Assembly: GCA_963989245.1 (NCBI GenBank)
Contig: OZ022342.1
Location: 71,297,301 to 71,361,300 of the forward strand
Length of the DNA: 64,000 nucleotides
Source: Nansenia antarctica
Lineage: Eukaryota > Chordata > Actinopteri > Argentiniformes > Microstomatidae
Reading direction: 5' to 3'
Both the position numbers and the translations under genes were made by a program. Positions 21,268 to 32,253 of the stretch are shown here, piece by piece; the stretch's first letter is position 1, and the number at the start of each line of letters is the position of its first letter. The notes under the pieces were generated by a model that worked only from the letters and a program-made list of their open reading frames with translations, was not told the origin of the DNA and searched no databases.

Positions 21268-21465
21268 AATAATTTGCCATTTAGCAGATGTTTTTAATCC
21301 AAAGTGATTTACAATGAGAGATTACAGGGACGTTCTCCCTGGAGTAATTTTAAGTGCCTTACTCAAGGGCACACTAGTGGTGGTGTTCCCAGGTGGGATT
21401 TGAACTCATGACCTTCTGATCACCAGTCCAACTCACTATCCACTAGACTAGACCACCACTTCCCC
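21268..21465 (-). mobile_element. tRNA-derived SINE (family A), near complete
   Basis: Minus strand: head GTCTAGTGGATAGTGAG, B-box-like AGTTCAAATCC (complement 21396-21406), a body with GTGCCCTTGAGTAAGGCACT, and the tail GTAAATCACTTTGGATTAAA. Same family as 2786-2928. Confidence 0.72.
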
Positions 21466-21720
21466 ATACTAGACCACCACTACCTCTATAGACCACCACT
21501 ACCCCCATAGACCCCCACTACCCCTATAGACCACTACTACCCCTATAGACCACCACTACCCCTATAGACCACCACTACCCCTATAGACCACCACTACCCC
21601 TATAGACCACCACTACCTCCATAGACCACCACTACCCCTATAGACCACCACTACCCCTATAGACCACCACTACCCCTATAGACCCCCATACCCCACAGAT
21701 CATCACCCACCACTACCCCA
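21450..21720. repeat. 19-bp minisatellite grown from a SINE head
   Basis: Unit TATAGACCACCACTACCCC, about 13 copies. Its core ACTAGACCACCACTTCCCC is the 5' end of the adjoining SINE. Confidence 0.85.
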
Positions 21721-22596
21721 TAGATCATCCTAGCAGACTCTGCCTAGCCTGCACTCACCATCAGGCCTCACCAAGGCCACAGCCTGCCCTTGGTACGGGT
21801 AAAAAGAAAAGAAAATAAGTGGAAGTTGGTGAAAAATGCTAATGAAAACGAAAAACGAAAAAAGCAATTTGGGAAAAACCCTATGCCCCGCTACCCTCCT
21901 CTCCCCTCCCTCCCGCCCTCCCTCCCTCCCTCCCTCCCTCCCCGGTAGCTCTGTATGGGTGAGGTGTTATCAGTCCCCCCAGGGAGGGGGGGTGAGAGCA
22001 ACCTAGCCTTGTGCTGTGTTAGTGAAGGGAAGGCAAAGTCTGCCGGGAACCGTCTCCCACCTACACACAACGAACGCCTGTGGAAAGTTAAACAGGTCAG
22101 GACTCCAGCCGACCGATAAGAGAGAGGACTCATGAATTAAAGAGTGAAAGAGTGAAGAGGAAATATCACGTTTTCTTTTTTTTCTTCTTTTCCCCCATTC
22201 TGTCTGTTGGGATTACGAGCTGGTTTGCCAGCGAAATTACCTGGAGTGGCTTGCCCAGATAATGGACCTCCAAGAACAGGATTCGCTCCAGTAATTTTCC
22301 CCGGCCCGGGGAGGACAGGGTGGCATTGAAAAGGCGGAAACGCTTGTCACGGTGTCATGTGGGTTATGTAGGAAAGAGAAAGGTCGACATTATTGTAATA
22401 GATCATTAGTATTTCACTCTAATACTCTTTATTACATTACTGTTTTATGTCGTCGGCTTCTAATAAACTGTACATTTTACTCACGTCTCATACATACCCC
22501 GTGTGGACTACTGTATGATATCCTTGCCGGTGTGTTTTACATAATATTATTTAATCATTGTACAGAATTAGTGATCGGTTAAAGATAGCATGTTCA
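21721..22596. other. Intergenic; (CCCT)n tract, no gene seen
   Basis: A (CCCT)n tract lies at 21894-21942. The stretch 22195-22350 is unique and GC-balanced and could be conserved noncoding DNA. No exon recognised. Confidence 0.35.
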
Positions 22597-22607
22597 AACT
22601 GCAGAGC

Positions 22608-23605
22608 TCGCTTGCCTCCCTCTCTCGCCCCCCTCTCTCTCACCTCCCTCTCTCGCCTCCCTCTCTTGCCTCCCTCGCTCGCCTCCCTCTCTCTCACCTC
22701 CCTCTCTCTCCTCCCTCTCTTGCCTCCCTCGCTCGCCTCCCTCTCTCTCTCCTCCCTCTCTCCTCCCTCTCTCTCCTCCCTCTCTCTCTCCTCCCTCTCT
22801 CCTCCCTCTCTCTCCTCCCTCTCTCGCCTCCCTCTCTTGCCTCCCTCGCTTGCCTCCCTCTCTCTTGCCTCCCTCTCTCTCTCCTCCCTCTCTCTCTCCT
22901 CCCTCCCTCTCGCCTACCTCTCTCGCCTCCCTCTCTTTCCTCCCTCTCTCTCGCCTCCCTCCCTCTCTTGCCTCCCTCTCTCTCGCCTCCCTCCCTCTCT
23001 CTCGCCTCCCTCCCTCTCTCTCGCCTCCCTCTCTCTCGCCTCCCTCCCTCTCTTGCCTCCCTCTCTCTCGCCTCCCTCTCTCTCCTCCCTCTCTCTCTCT
23101 CCTCCCTCTCTCGCCTCCCTCTCTCTCGCCTTCCTCTCTCGCCTCCCTCTCTTGCCTCCCTCTCTCTCCCCCCTCTCTCACCTCCCTCTCTCTCGCCTCC
23201 CTCTCTCTCGCCTCCCTCTCTCTCACCTCCCTCTCTCTCACCTCCCTCTCTCTCACCTCCCTCTCTTGCCTCCCTCTCTCTCTCCTCACTCTCTCTCGCC
23301 TCCCTCCCTCTCTTGCCTCCCTCTCTCTCTCTCTCCTCCCTCTCTCTCGCCTCCCTCTCTCGCCTCCCTCTCTCTCTCTCTCCTCCCTCTCTCTCGCCTC
23401 CCTCTCTCGCCTCCCTCTCTCTCGCCTCCCTCTCTCGCCTCCCTCTCTCTCTCCTCCCTCTCTCTCTCCTCCCACTCTCTTGCCTCCCTCTCTCACCTCC
23501 CTCCCTCTCTCTCCTCCCTCTCTCTCTCTTCCCTCTCTCTTGCCTCCCTCTCTCACCTCCCTCCCTCTCTCACCTCCCTCCCTCTCTCGCCTCCCTCTCT
23601 CCTTT
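22608..23605 (+). repeat. 1-kb polypyrimidine array
   Basis: About 1000 bases of CTCTCGCCTCCCT / CTCTCTCACCTCCCT type units, with C and T on the plus strand broken only by single G or A (GCC/ACC) in each unit. The long open frames on both strands (up to 415 codons) follow from the absence of stops. Confidence 0.95.
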
Positions 23606-24735
23606 TTGAGGGGAAAAACTCTGTTTCCGTGTTCTGTTCTCCGAGGCCCTGATTGACGAGGCAGCTCTAATGGTGGAGAGCGAGGTTGAGACAGACAAGG
23701 CTGTATGTCTTCCCTCTCTAATGATTGGTTTAACTGAGTGCTGTAATGGGCCGCGGTGCCAAGGCCCGGTGATTTACTGGGCCTCTGCCCACTCCTAGGG
23801 GGAGGCTGCAGGGGGAACACACACACAGACACAGCCTCCATCCCTCTGCTGGCTGGGACCCATCCTCCAGCCCAGCAGCAGCCCAGAAGGGAGGATCACT
23901 CTTGTCTCCACTACTAGCTCTTCTGAACCCCCCCCAGTGTGGCCTTGCATACATATTGTAGCACAAAGCCCCACCTAAGGCACGCTCCCCCCCTGGTCAC
24001 TGCATCATGTGACATGAGTGCGACGGATGAGTGTGTGTGTGTGTGTGGGGGGGTGACCATCGTCTGACCTTTCAGTGAGGATGGGGGGGGGGGGGGGGTT
24101 ACCAGAGGTGCACCGACGCATGATGGTTCACAATCCATAAACAGAGAGATCTTCGATGCATGTCCCATGAGCCCCGGTTGAAAGGCATATCACGTCGAGG
24201 CATCAACCAAAAAGCTGGACAGAAAAATCCACGTACTATGTACACACCTGACTTTGTCGAAGGGACAAACGACCCCCGTGAGAGAGCGAGAAAGAAGGCA
24301 AAGCAACGTTTTTGGAACGCATGCGCTTTTTTCTTTTTCAAATCACATAATCCATAAACAACATCCATTCTGGCCACTTCCACACTTTTCCTGAAAGTCA
24401 CCCTACAACCCCTACACCCCCACAACACCACCCCCCACCACGGGGGCCTTCAAATGGGCAAACAGAGTGACGAGGAGGACCCCCTGAGGGAGTAGCGTGG
24501 GTAAACAGCCTCGCTAATGGGGTCCTAATCGGCCCGAGGCGATCTGGAGAGAGCTGCCCCAGGCTGTGCCGGTCGGGCGCGGGGACGGAGAGGGGGCGGA
24601 GAGGGGACGCCGCGGCGGCTATTATTAGCGCTATCATTGATCAGACAGCTGGAGCGGCGGCGGCGGCGGCGACGGAGGAGGAGCGACATGATGGATCTGG
24701 TGGCTCTCCAACCTCGCCACGGCAACAGCAGCTGT
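23606..24735. other. Intergenic, no gene seen; GC-rich part at 24440-24720
   Basis: A (GT)n tract (24031-24048) and a G run (24083-24099). The segment 24450-24690 is GC-rich with (GGC)n (24656-24672) and AT-rich islands such as CTATTATTAGCGCTATCATT; it could be regulatory. No confident exon. Confidence 0.35.
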
Positions 24736-24744
24736 CAGGGCCGA

Positions 24745-25012
24745 GGGGGAGGGGAGGGGAGGGGAGGGGAGAGTAGGGTGTGTGTGTAGGGGGTGAGGTG
24801 TGGGGTGTAAGGGCTGAGGTGGGGGGGGTGTAGGGGTTGAGTTGGGGGGGGGGGGTGTAGGAGGTGAGGTGGGGGGTGTAGGAGGTGAGGTGGGGGGGGT
24901 GTAGGGGGAGGGGAGTAGGGTGTGTGTGTAGGGGGTGAGGTGGGGGGGTGTAGGGGGAGGGGAGTAGGGTGTGTGTGTAGGGGGTGAGGTGGGGGGGGGG
25001 GTGTAGGAGGTG
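24745..25012 (+). repeat. G-rich minisatellite, possible G-quadruplex tract
   Basis: Irregular units of GGGGTGTAGGGGGTGAGGTG, with many runs of 4-12 G on the plus strand. Confidence 0.88.
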
Positions 25013-25440
25013 AGGCAGCTCGGCCATCATTGTTGATGTCTCTGTGTTTGTTTGTTGATGTTGTTGTTGTTGGTGTTGTTGTTGTCGTAGTGGTGGAGAG
25101 AATGAGTCACTACCTCTGAGGGTTATCCTGAGGGTTAGTCAAACCAGGCTCGACTATCCTGTGAATCTGACACATAAGCTACGATTTGCTGCGTTACCTT
25201 CTGACCTCTGCAGATGTTAACTTCTCCAACCCCCCCATCTCTCTTTCTCTCTGACGCCACAGTAGGGGTGAGGAGATGAAGAACTACTCCACTCAATCAA
25301 TGGACACTTTTAGGCAGCTTATCCACTGATCCTGTCTCTTTCTCGGGTCCTTAGGAAGCGCTCTGTCACGGCCTCCCTCTCAGACGAGGACTGACAAGTG
25401 GAATGAAGGCTTGATGGGACGCTGCTCTGTTATCAGCAGG

Positions 25441-25741
25441 GCCGCTCCCTCTATCACACAAGCCCTCTCTCTCTCTCTATCACACAAGCCCTCTCTCTCT
25501 CTCTATCACACAAGCCCCCCCCTCTCTCTCTCTCTCCCTCTATCACACAAGCCCCCTTTCTCTCTCTCTCTATCACACAAACCCTCTCTCTCTCTCTCTA
25601 TCACACAACCCCCCCCCTCTCTCTCTCTCTCTATCACACAAACCCTCTCTCTCTCTCTATCACACAACCCCCCCCCCCTCTCTCTCTCTCTATCACACAA
25701 CCCCCCCCCCCCCTCTCTCTCTCTCTCTCTCTATCACACAA

Positions 25742-25782
<41 letters not shown>

Positions 25783-26237
25783 AGCCCCCTCTCTCTCTCT
25801 TTCAATTTTTTTTCAATTTCAAAGGGCTTTATTGGCATGGGAAACATACATTTACATTGCCAAAGCATGTGAAGTGTGAAGATAAAAAACAAAAACAAAA
25901 AGAATGTAATGTACATACTAGAATAAGTAAATAAATTACATACTAGATTAAAAATCAAATAAATAGATTACAAATAGATTACATACTAGAATAAATCTTA
26001 GATCTTAGAAGAATAGATCTTTCTCTATCACACAAACCCTCTCTCTATCACACAAGCCCTCTCTCTCTCTCTCCATCACACAACCCCTCTCTCTCTCTCT
26101 CTCTTTCACACAAGCCCTCTCTCTCTCTCCCTCTATCACAAAAGCCCCCTCTCTCTCTCTCTCCCCCTCTATAACACAATCTCTCTCTCTCCCTCTATCA
26201 CACAAGCCCTCACTCTATCACACAAGCCCCCCCCCCC

Positions 26238-26262
<25 letters not shown>
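25441..26262 (+). repeat. CTCTCTATCACACAAGCCCC minisatellite, interrupted by a retroelement tail
   Basis: Units of about 24-30 bp alternate (CT)n with ATCACACAAGCCC or ACCC. The block runs 25441-25800 and resumes at 26030-26262. A single unit-like CACACAAGCCCTCTCTCT recurs at 32968-32985. Confidence 0.9.
25801..26028 (-). mobile_element. Non-LTR retrotransposon 3' end inside the CT minisatellite
   Basis: TTTCAATTTCAAAGGGCTTT and ATTGGCATGGGAAACATACA on the plus strand are the complement of a 3' end also found in direct orientation at 33400-33508. The rest is AT-rich with repeated ACATACTAGA. Confidence 0.6.
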
Positions 26263-26269
<7 letters not shown>

Positions 26270-26536
26270 TTCCCAGTGTCTCTCCTCCTCAATGTCACCC
26301 TCAAACTTTCTCCATCACAACTGAAAAGAGCCTCTGAAGATGGAGGGCGAGAGAGTTTGTGTGTGTGTGTGTGTGTGTGTTATGAGTGTTATAATGTGTG
26401 TAAGAGTGTGTTTGTGTGTCCAAACATTCAAGGCTAGATATTAAAAAGGAGGGAAGATGAAGAGAAATCGATGGAGAACGAAATAGTAAATGGACTGAAC
26501 TTATATAACGCCACTAATGACAAACAACTCGTGACA
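26263..26536. other. Intergenic with (CA)n and (GT)n tracts, no gene seen
   Basis: Short unique stretch between the CT array and the MITE; (GT)n at 26359-26380. Confidence 0.5.
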
Positions 26537-26690
26537 TTAGAATTATAAGGTTCTATCTCCATTTTTGTCAAAATTGAGTTTTTAAATCAAATACAAAGGT
26601 TCCATCTCACAAAACATAATGGAATGTAAAATCTTTGACGCTCAATATCTCTGAACTGCCCTAAACGGAGATAGAACCTTATCATTCTAA
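26537..26690. mobile_element. Short MITE with 24-bp inverted ends
   Basis: TTAGAATTATAAGGTTCTAT+CTCC (26537-26560) and its complement (26667-26690) differ at one base. 154 bp, no coding capacity. Confidence 0.75.
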
Positions 26691-26703
26691 GCTCATGAAG
26701 TGC

Positions 26704-27160
26704 CATATTGATTGATTGAAAACCTTTATTGTCCCCAATGGGGAAATTATGTTGTCAAACAGCTCAGTTAGGGCAGAAAACATTCAATACAGAAAACAGA
26801 AAACATTCAATAAAATACATAAAACAGTGCAGGCTCAATACGTAAAAAGTTCCAAAAGTTCCAGCTCCAGGTCTCCCCCACCCTGCAGGGCCTGGTTGTA
26901 GAGTCGGAGTGCAGCTGGAACAAAGGACTGTCCAAATCTTTTTGTACTTTGGCGGGGGAGAACAAATCTGTGGCTGAACTTGCTCCTCATCCCCGCCAGC
27001 TCGCAGTACATCGGGTGGGAGGGATTGACCAGCATGGCCGCCAGTTTTTTCCCCATCCTCTGTTCTGCCACCACCTCTAGGCTGTCCAGCCCGGTCCCCA
27101 CCACAGAGCTGGCCTTCTTCACCAGTTTGTTTAGCACAGGAGGATATCTGCTGGGTGAAG
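26704..27160 (-). mobile_element. 5'-truncated LINE, ORF2 C terminus and 3' end
   Basis: The minus strand encodes VLNKLVKKASSVVGTGLDSL, KKLAAMLVNPSHPMYCELAG and SFVPAALRLYNQAL, a C-terminal domain like that after the RT in fish Rex1/CR1-type elements, then a 3' UTR and (TCAA)n tail (complement 26708-26717). It is a different family from the element at 12.4 kb. Confidence 0.75.
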
Positions 27161-27271
27161 TACAACAATGGGCAAACACAGCAACAGGATTTGTGAGATG
27201 TTGTGACAGTAAAAGGACGTCCAATGGAACACAACCACCGTAAAGACTAAATAGGTACCTGCACTATTTAC

Positions 27272-27866
27272 TGTTACGTTTCGGAATAATGTTCTAAATG
27301 TAGAGTGGTGTTGGACCCATGTGCGGTGCGACTCAGAGGAATTGAGGTCGAGACATGAATAAAATAAAGTTCTCTTTACTGAGATGAGTACACTGAATAT
27401 CCATAGGACCGTGATACAGAACCACAAAAAATAAAGGAGAGCAAGCAAGGCTCTGCGTAGCGAGTCGATAAATAATAACAATAACAAAACACTTGCGAGT
27501 AGCGAAAACAAAAGATGAGCAAACAAGGCTCCGTTTACTAATAGCAAACTTCACTTAAACACAAACAAATCAAAACACAAGTATCGTCAATAATACCTGG
27601 ACGTAGCGACAGGTAAGGTAAAGTCCTCCAGGACCGAAAGGACAGGGACAAGTATCATGCACAATATTCTTTAGGGAAAGACAGGTTCACAAGACGCTAA
27701 CAAGTACGAACAACTGACAAGGGAACAGGGAAATGGGACACCTAAATACACATACAAACACTCACAGGTGACAATAATCATGTAATTAGTCCAAAGCTGG
27801 AGTGATGCTGCTCTTCAACCAGCAGAGGCATCGGGGAGTTATTACTCGCTGACCCCCCTCGTAACA
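27272..27866 (-). repeat. 3' LTR of the chromovirus
   Basis: Near-identical to 32254-32851. On the minus strand it starts TGTTACGAGG and ends CGTAACA, preceded by a run of 10 or more G, the polypurine tract. Confidence 0.92.
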
Positions 27867-27881
27867 GTGCCCCCCCCCCGA
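27867..27881 (-). promoter_or_regulatory. Polypurine tract of the chromovirus
   Basis: The minus strand reads a G run then CAC directly before the 3' LTR (TGTTACG). This is the usual site of plus-strand priming. Confidence 0.7.
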
Positions 27882-27889
27882 CGAACGGC

Positions 27890-30800
27890 ACCAGAAGTTC
27901 ACCCGGGTACCTCGGGATGGAGCCGGCGAAAGTCCGTAATGAGGCTCGGATCCAGTATATCCCAGCCGAGGCACCCAGGTACGCTCCTCAGGCCCATATC
28001 CCTCCCAGTCCACCAGAAATTGGAGACCCCTACCCACCTTCCGGCAGTCAATGATTCTGGTGACTGTGTAGGCCGGCTGTCCATCAATGAGACGGGGCGG
28101 GGGGGCGGGGCGGGGTGGGGGGAACCATGGGGGAATAAACCACAGGCTTGAGTAGGGAGACGTGGAACGTGGGATGGATTCGCATGGAAGGTGGGAGTTG
28201 TAGTCTATAGGTCACGGTATTGACCCGCCGAACCACTCTGAAAGGACCCACGAACCGTGGAGCCAGCTTCCGTGACTCTACCCGGAGGGGAAGATCACGG
28301 GTCGAGAGCCAGACCCTCTGGCCCGGGCGGAAGATCGGGGCTGGGCGGCGCCTGCGGTTAGCCTGGCGTTGGGATCTTTCCGAGGCTCGCATGAGCGCCG
28401 CCCTCATCCGCTTCCAGGTACGGCGACAGTGGCTGACATGGGCTTGAACCGAAGGAACTGCCGCTTCCTCCTCCTGCTCGGGGAATAGGGGGGGCTGATA
28501 CCCGTATTGGCACTGGAACGGGGAGAGGCCAGTGGATGAGCAGAGGAGGGTGTTGTGAGCGTATTCAGCCCACGCCAGCTGCCGACTCCAAGTCGCCGGA
28601 GACGTAACACCTCAAAACGCCCTCCAGGTCCTGGTTGACGCGCTCCGTCTGCCATTAGATTGAGGATGGAATCCGGAGGACAGGCTGACGGAGGCGCCGA
28701 GGCTGGTGGGGAAGGCTCTCCAGAACCTGGAGGCGAATTGAGGTCCCCGGTCTGACACCATATCCAGCGGTAGTCCGTGCACTCGGAACACGTGCTGGAC
28801 CATAAGTTCCGCCGTCTCTTGGGCCGAGGGGAGTTTGGGAAGGGGAATAAAGTGGGCTGCTTTAGAAAAACGGTCCACTACCACCAGTATGGTGGTGAAC
28901 CCGTCAGATGGTGGGAGGGCCGATATAAAGTCCAGTGAAATATGGGACCAGGGGCGTTTGGGGATGGACAAGGGACGCAGGAGTCCCACCGGCCGTTGCC
29001 GGGAGGTCTTACTGCGTGCGCATAGAGGACAGGCTGCCACAAAGGCCCGCGTATCCCCCTCTGCTGTGGGCCACCAGAACCTCCTCCGAATGAAGTCCAA
29101 TGTCCTGGTGGCCCCCGGATGGCTGGTGAGGGAGGACGCGTGTGCCCACTGCAGCAGCCGTGCGCACGCAGTCTTCGGCACGTACAGCCTACCCGGCGGA
29201 CCCCCGCCCGGGTCGGGCTCCCGCCTCAACGCAGTCCTCACCACCCTGTCGATCCCCCAGGAAACGGGGGCGACGACCAGGCCAGTGGGGATGATGGACT
29301 CTGTACTCTCCACCAGGTCCACAGGATCGAACTGCCTAGACAGCGCGTCGGGCTTGATGTTTTTGGAGCCCGGCCTGTAGGAGATCGTAAACTGGAACTT
29401 GGTGAAGAATAGTGCCCACCTGGCCTGTCGAGAGTTCAGTCGCTTGGCCCCCTGGATGCATGCCAGGTTTTTGTGGTCCGTCCACACAAGGAAAGGGTGC
29501 ACGGACCCCTCCATCCAGTGCCTCCACTCTTCCAGCGCGAGTTTAATCGCCAGCAGCTCCCGGTTACCCACTTCATAGTTCCGCTCCGCTGCGGACAGGC
29601 GACGGGAAAAAAAGGCACAGGGGTGAGTTTTACTGTCATTCGTACACCTTTGTGAGAGAACCGCCCCCACCGCCATGTCAGAAGCGTCCACCTCCACTAC
29701 AAACGGTAGGGACGGGTCCGGGTGCACCAGGATGAGGGTTGAGGTGAAGCGCTGTTTTAAAGCAGTGAAAGCAGTCTCAGCCTCCGGGGACCAAGAAAAG
29801 GGGCGTAGGCTAGTCTGGGTGAGGGCTGTCAACGGGGCCGCTAAGGCACTAAACCCGCGAATGAACCTCCTATAAAAGTTGGCGAATCCTAAAAAGCGTT
29901 GCAAGTGCTTAAGAGAGGAGGGTCGTGGCCAGTCCAACACCGCACTGACCTTCCCGGGGTCCATGATTAAGTTCCCCTTGTCCACCACGAAGCCCAGAAA
30001 GGAGACAGTGTCGACATGAAACTCGCACTTCTTTACAGTAACATACAGTTTATGCCGGAGAAGGCGTTCGAGCACCTGCCATACGTGTATTCGGTGTTGG
30101 GCTAAGTCCTTGGAAAATGTTTAAATGTCATCGAGGTAGACGAACACCGAGTGGTCGAGGAGGTCCCGTAGGACATCATTAACTAAGGCTTGGAATACCG
30201 CTGGCGCGTTGGCCAGACCGAACGGCATTACTAAGTATTCATAATGGCCTCTGGGGGTGTTAAATGCCGTTTTCCACTCATCCCCCTCCCGGATCCTCAC
30301 TAAGTTATACACATTCCGTAAGTCCAGTTTAGTGAAGACCCGGGCCCCCTGCAAGGATTCAAAGGCCGTCGTCATCAACGGAAGGGGATACCTGTTCTTT
30401 ACCGTGACATTGTTTAACCCCCTGTAGTCAATACACGGCCGCTGCCCCCCCATCCTTCTTGGCCACGAAGAAAAACCCTGCACCCGCCGGGGAGGTGGAC
30501 GGACGAATGTGGCCCGCGGCGAGTGCTTCCACAATGTACTCCTTCATGGCCAGGGTCTCAGGTCCAGAAAGGGAAAACAATCTCCCCCGAGAGGGCGTGG
30601 CGCCCGGCAGGAGATCAATGGTGCAGTCGTAAGACCTGTGAGGGGGTAGCTCCTTGGCCCGCTGTTTACTGAAAACCTCCCCCAGGTCCCAATAGACTTG
30701 GGGAACGCCCACTATAGCCGGAACCGCTGGAATGTCTGTGGAAGCGGCCGTCAGAGTGGAAAGGGGTCTAGGGGGTGGAGCTAGGGACTGGGACGAGACT

Positions 30801-31350
30801 GGAGATGGGGATGGGAATGAAGTAGGGAGGGTAGTGGCTGGAACTAAGGGAAGTGTGGTGATTCGCCCTGTGGACCAATTGATACAGGGATTACGGGATG
30901 TCAGCCATGGGTGCCCCAGGACGATAGGAGAGTCAGGGGCCTCAATAATAAAAAACTGACCCTGCTCCCACTGTTCCCCCTCTACTTGGAGTCAAATTGG
31001 TCCTGTGCACTGGGTGATGACTCCGGAACCCAGCGGCCGCCCATCCAAGGCGCGCACCGGGACCGGAACAGGGAGGTCTGTGAGCATTAAGCCCCCCTCA
31101 TGGGCCAGGCCCGTGTCCATAAGGTTGCCCGCCGCCCCTGAGTCAACCAACGCCCACACCCGTCGTATGCTGCGTCCCCACTGCAGCGTTACCCAAAAAA
31201 AGGTCCGGTAATCGCCCACAGCTGAGGGTGGTTCACGGCCCACTAATGCCCCTCCCGACACTAGCGAGCCCTCCCGTTTCCCGGCTTGTCTGGGCAGGTG
31301 GCGAGCAGATGGCCACTCCGTCCGCAATAGAGACAGCGCCCCTCTCTCTG
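27890..31350 (-). pseudogene. pol: Chromovirus pol (protease, RT, RNase H, integrase, chromodomain), broken
   Basis: Protease ALVDSGAAGNLMD (about 31180-31140); a TGA at 30994-30992; RT N-terminal part to a frameshift near the C run at 30443-30450; RT core with FTKLDLRNVYNLVRI and FVYLDDI; a TAA at 30123-30121 just after the catalytic YLDD, where related proteins have a hydrophobic residue; RNase H (FVVEVDASDMAVGAVLSQR); integrase with HHCC finger and DFISALPPSDG, then compensating frameshifts near 28650; a chromodomain FLVDWEGYGPEERTWVP at about 28010-27960 with one more frameshift. Non-functional as it stands. Confidence 0.88.
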
Positions 31351-32238
31351 ACGGCGATGTCTCTCTGTCTGAGAAAGGCGAGCCGCCCCCAATTGCATAG
31401 GCTCGTCGTAGTGTGGTGCCTCCATGAAGCTCCTAGCTGGCTCCACACCCGGCGTAGGGCGGAGAAGCGCACCCCTAGCCGACCCTCTCTCGCGGTCCCG
31501 CTCACGGCGTCTATTGTCCACCCGTAGAGAGAGGTCGACTAAGTCGTCCAACCGCTCAGGCAGCTCTCGGAAGGATAACTCGTCCTTCATGACCTCCGAG
31601 AGCCCCTGAGCGTACAGGACTACCACAGCACACTCCTCCCACCCGGTCTCTCTCGCCAAGGTGCGGAACTCCACTGCGTAGTCTGCTACCAGCCGATCGC
31701 CCTGTCTGCAGGCGGTGAGTCTCCTGCCTGCCTCGTAGCCCGAGAGCACCCTGGTAGTGTCAAACACCTTCCATAGTTCCGTGATGAAGAGCTGGGAGTT
31801 GAAGCACAGCGGTGTCTGTCTCTCCCACTCAGCCGTCGCCCAGGAGAGAGCACGTCCCGTCAGCAGGGTGGTGATGTAGGCTACCCGGGACTGCTCGGTG
31901 GGGAATGATGCTGGTTGTAGGCTAAAGAAGAGGCTGCACTGGACTACGAACTCCCTGCAACCATCTGGGCGTCTATCGTATCTCTCTGGGGGTGGCAGAC
32001 GAGGCTCACGAAGTGCAGGGATGAGAGGGGCAGGAACTGGTGGAGGAGGTGGTGCTGCCGATGCGTCGGCTGCGGCGACGGTCTGCTCCGCGTCGTGGAA
32101 GTCCACCAGGCGTTTGACGGCAGTGGACATCTGGCGAACGGATTCAGTTAATTCCTGTAGAACCCGGTCATGCTGGGCGAGTTTGGCACCTTGATTAGCC
32201 AGCACCGACCGGATCTGAGCTGCCTCCGCTGGGTCCAT
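31261..32238 (-). CDS. gag: Chromovirus gag (capsid/nucleocapsid), open
   Basis: Starts MDPAEAAQIRS, 16 nt after the LTR, and runs 325 codons without a stop. Features: a coiled-coil-like N-terminal region (QHDRVLQELTESVRQMST), a proline/alanine linker, a capsid-like middle (FFSLQPASFPTEQSRVAYIT), and one CCHC zinc knuckle CLYCGRSGHLLATC near the C terminus that would bind RNA. I chose the ATG at 32238 because the longer frame starts within the LTR. Related gag proteins gave rise to the mammalian PEG10/RTL genes. It overlaps the protease frame by about 70 nt in another register. Confidence 0.88.
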   Translation of the reverse strand: MDPAEAAQIRSVLANQGAKLAQHDRVLQELTESVRQMSTAVKRLVDFHDAEQTVAAADASAAPPPPPVPAPLIPALREPRLPPPERYDRRPDGCREFVVQCSLFFSLQPASFPTEQSRVAYITTLLTGRALSWATAEWERQTPLCFNSQLFITELWKVFDTTRVLSGYEAGRRLTACRQGDRLVADYAVEFRTLARETGWEECAVVVLYAQGLSEVMKDELSFRELPERLDDLVDLSLRVDNRRRERDRERGSARGALLRPTPGVEPARSFMEAPHYDEPMQLGAARLSQTERHRRQREGRCLYCGRSGHLLATCPDKPGNGRAR

Positions 32239-32242
32239 GATG

Positions 32243-32253
32243 GTCAGTTGTTC
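32243..32253 (-). promoter_or_regulatory. Primer binding site, self-primed (Tf1/sushi type)
   Basis: GAACAACTGAC directly abuts the 5' LTR on the minus strand. It is the exact complement of GTCAGTTGTTC within the LTR (complement at 32692-32702 and 27708-27718), 27-32 bp after a TATA-like box. No tRNA 3' end (TGG...) is apparent. In Tf1 the first 11 nt of the transcript prime reverse transcription, and the length fits. Confidence 0.8.

Noticed and set aside
22594..23841. Open frames of 268-415 codons over the CT array on both strands
   Set aside because: Pure low-complexity translation (LSLLPLS / REREGGE); stops are absent because of composition.
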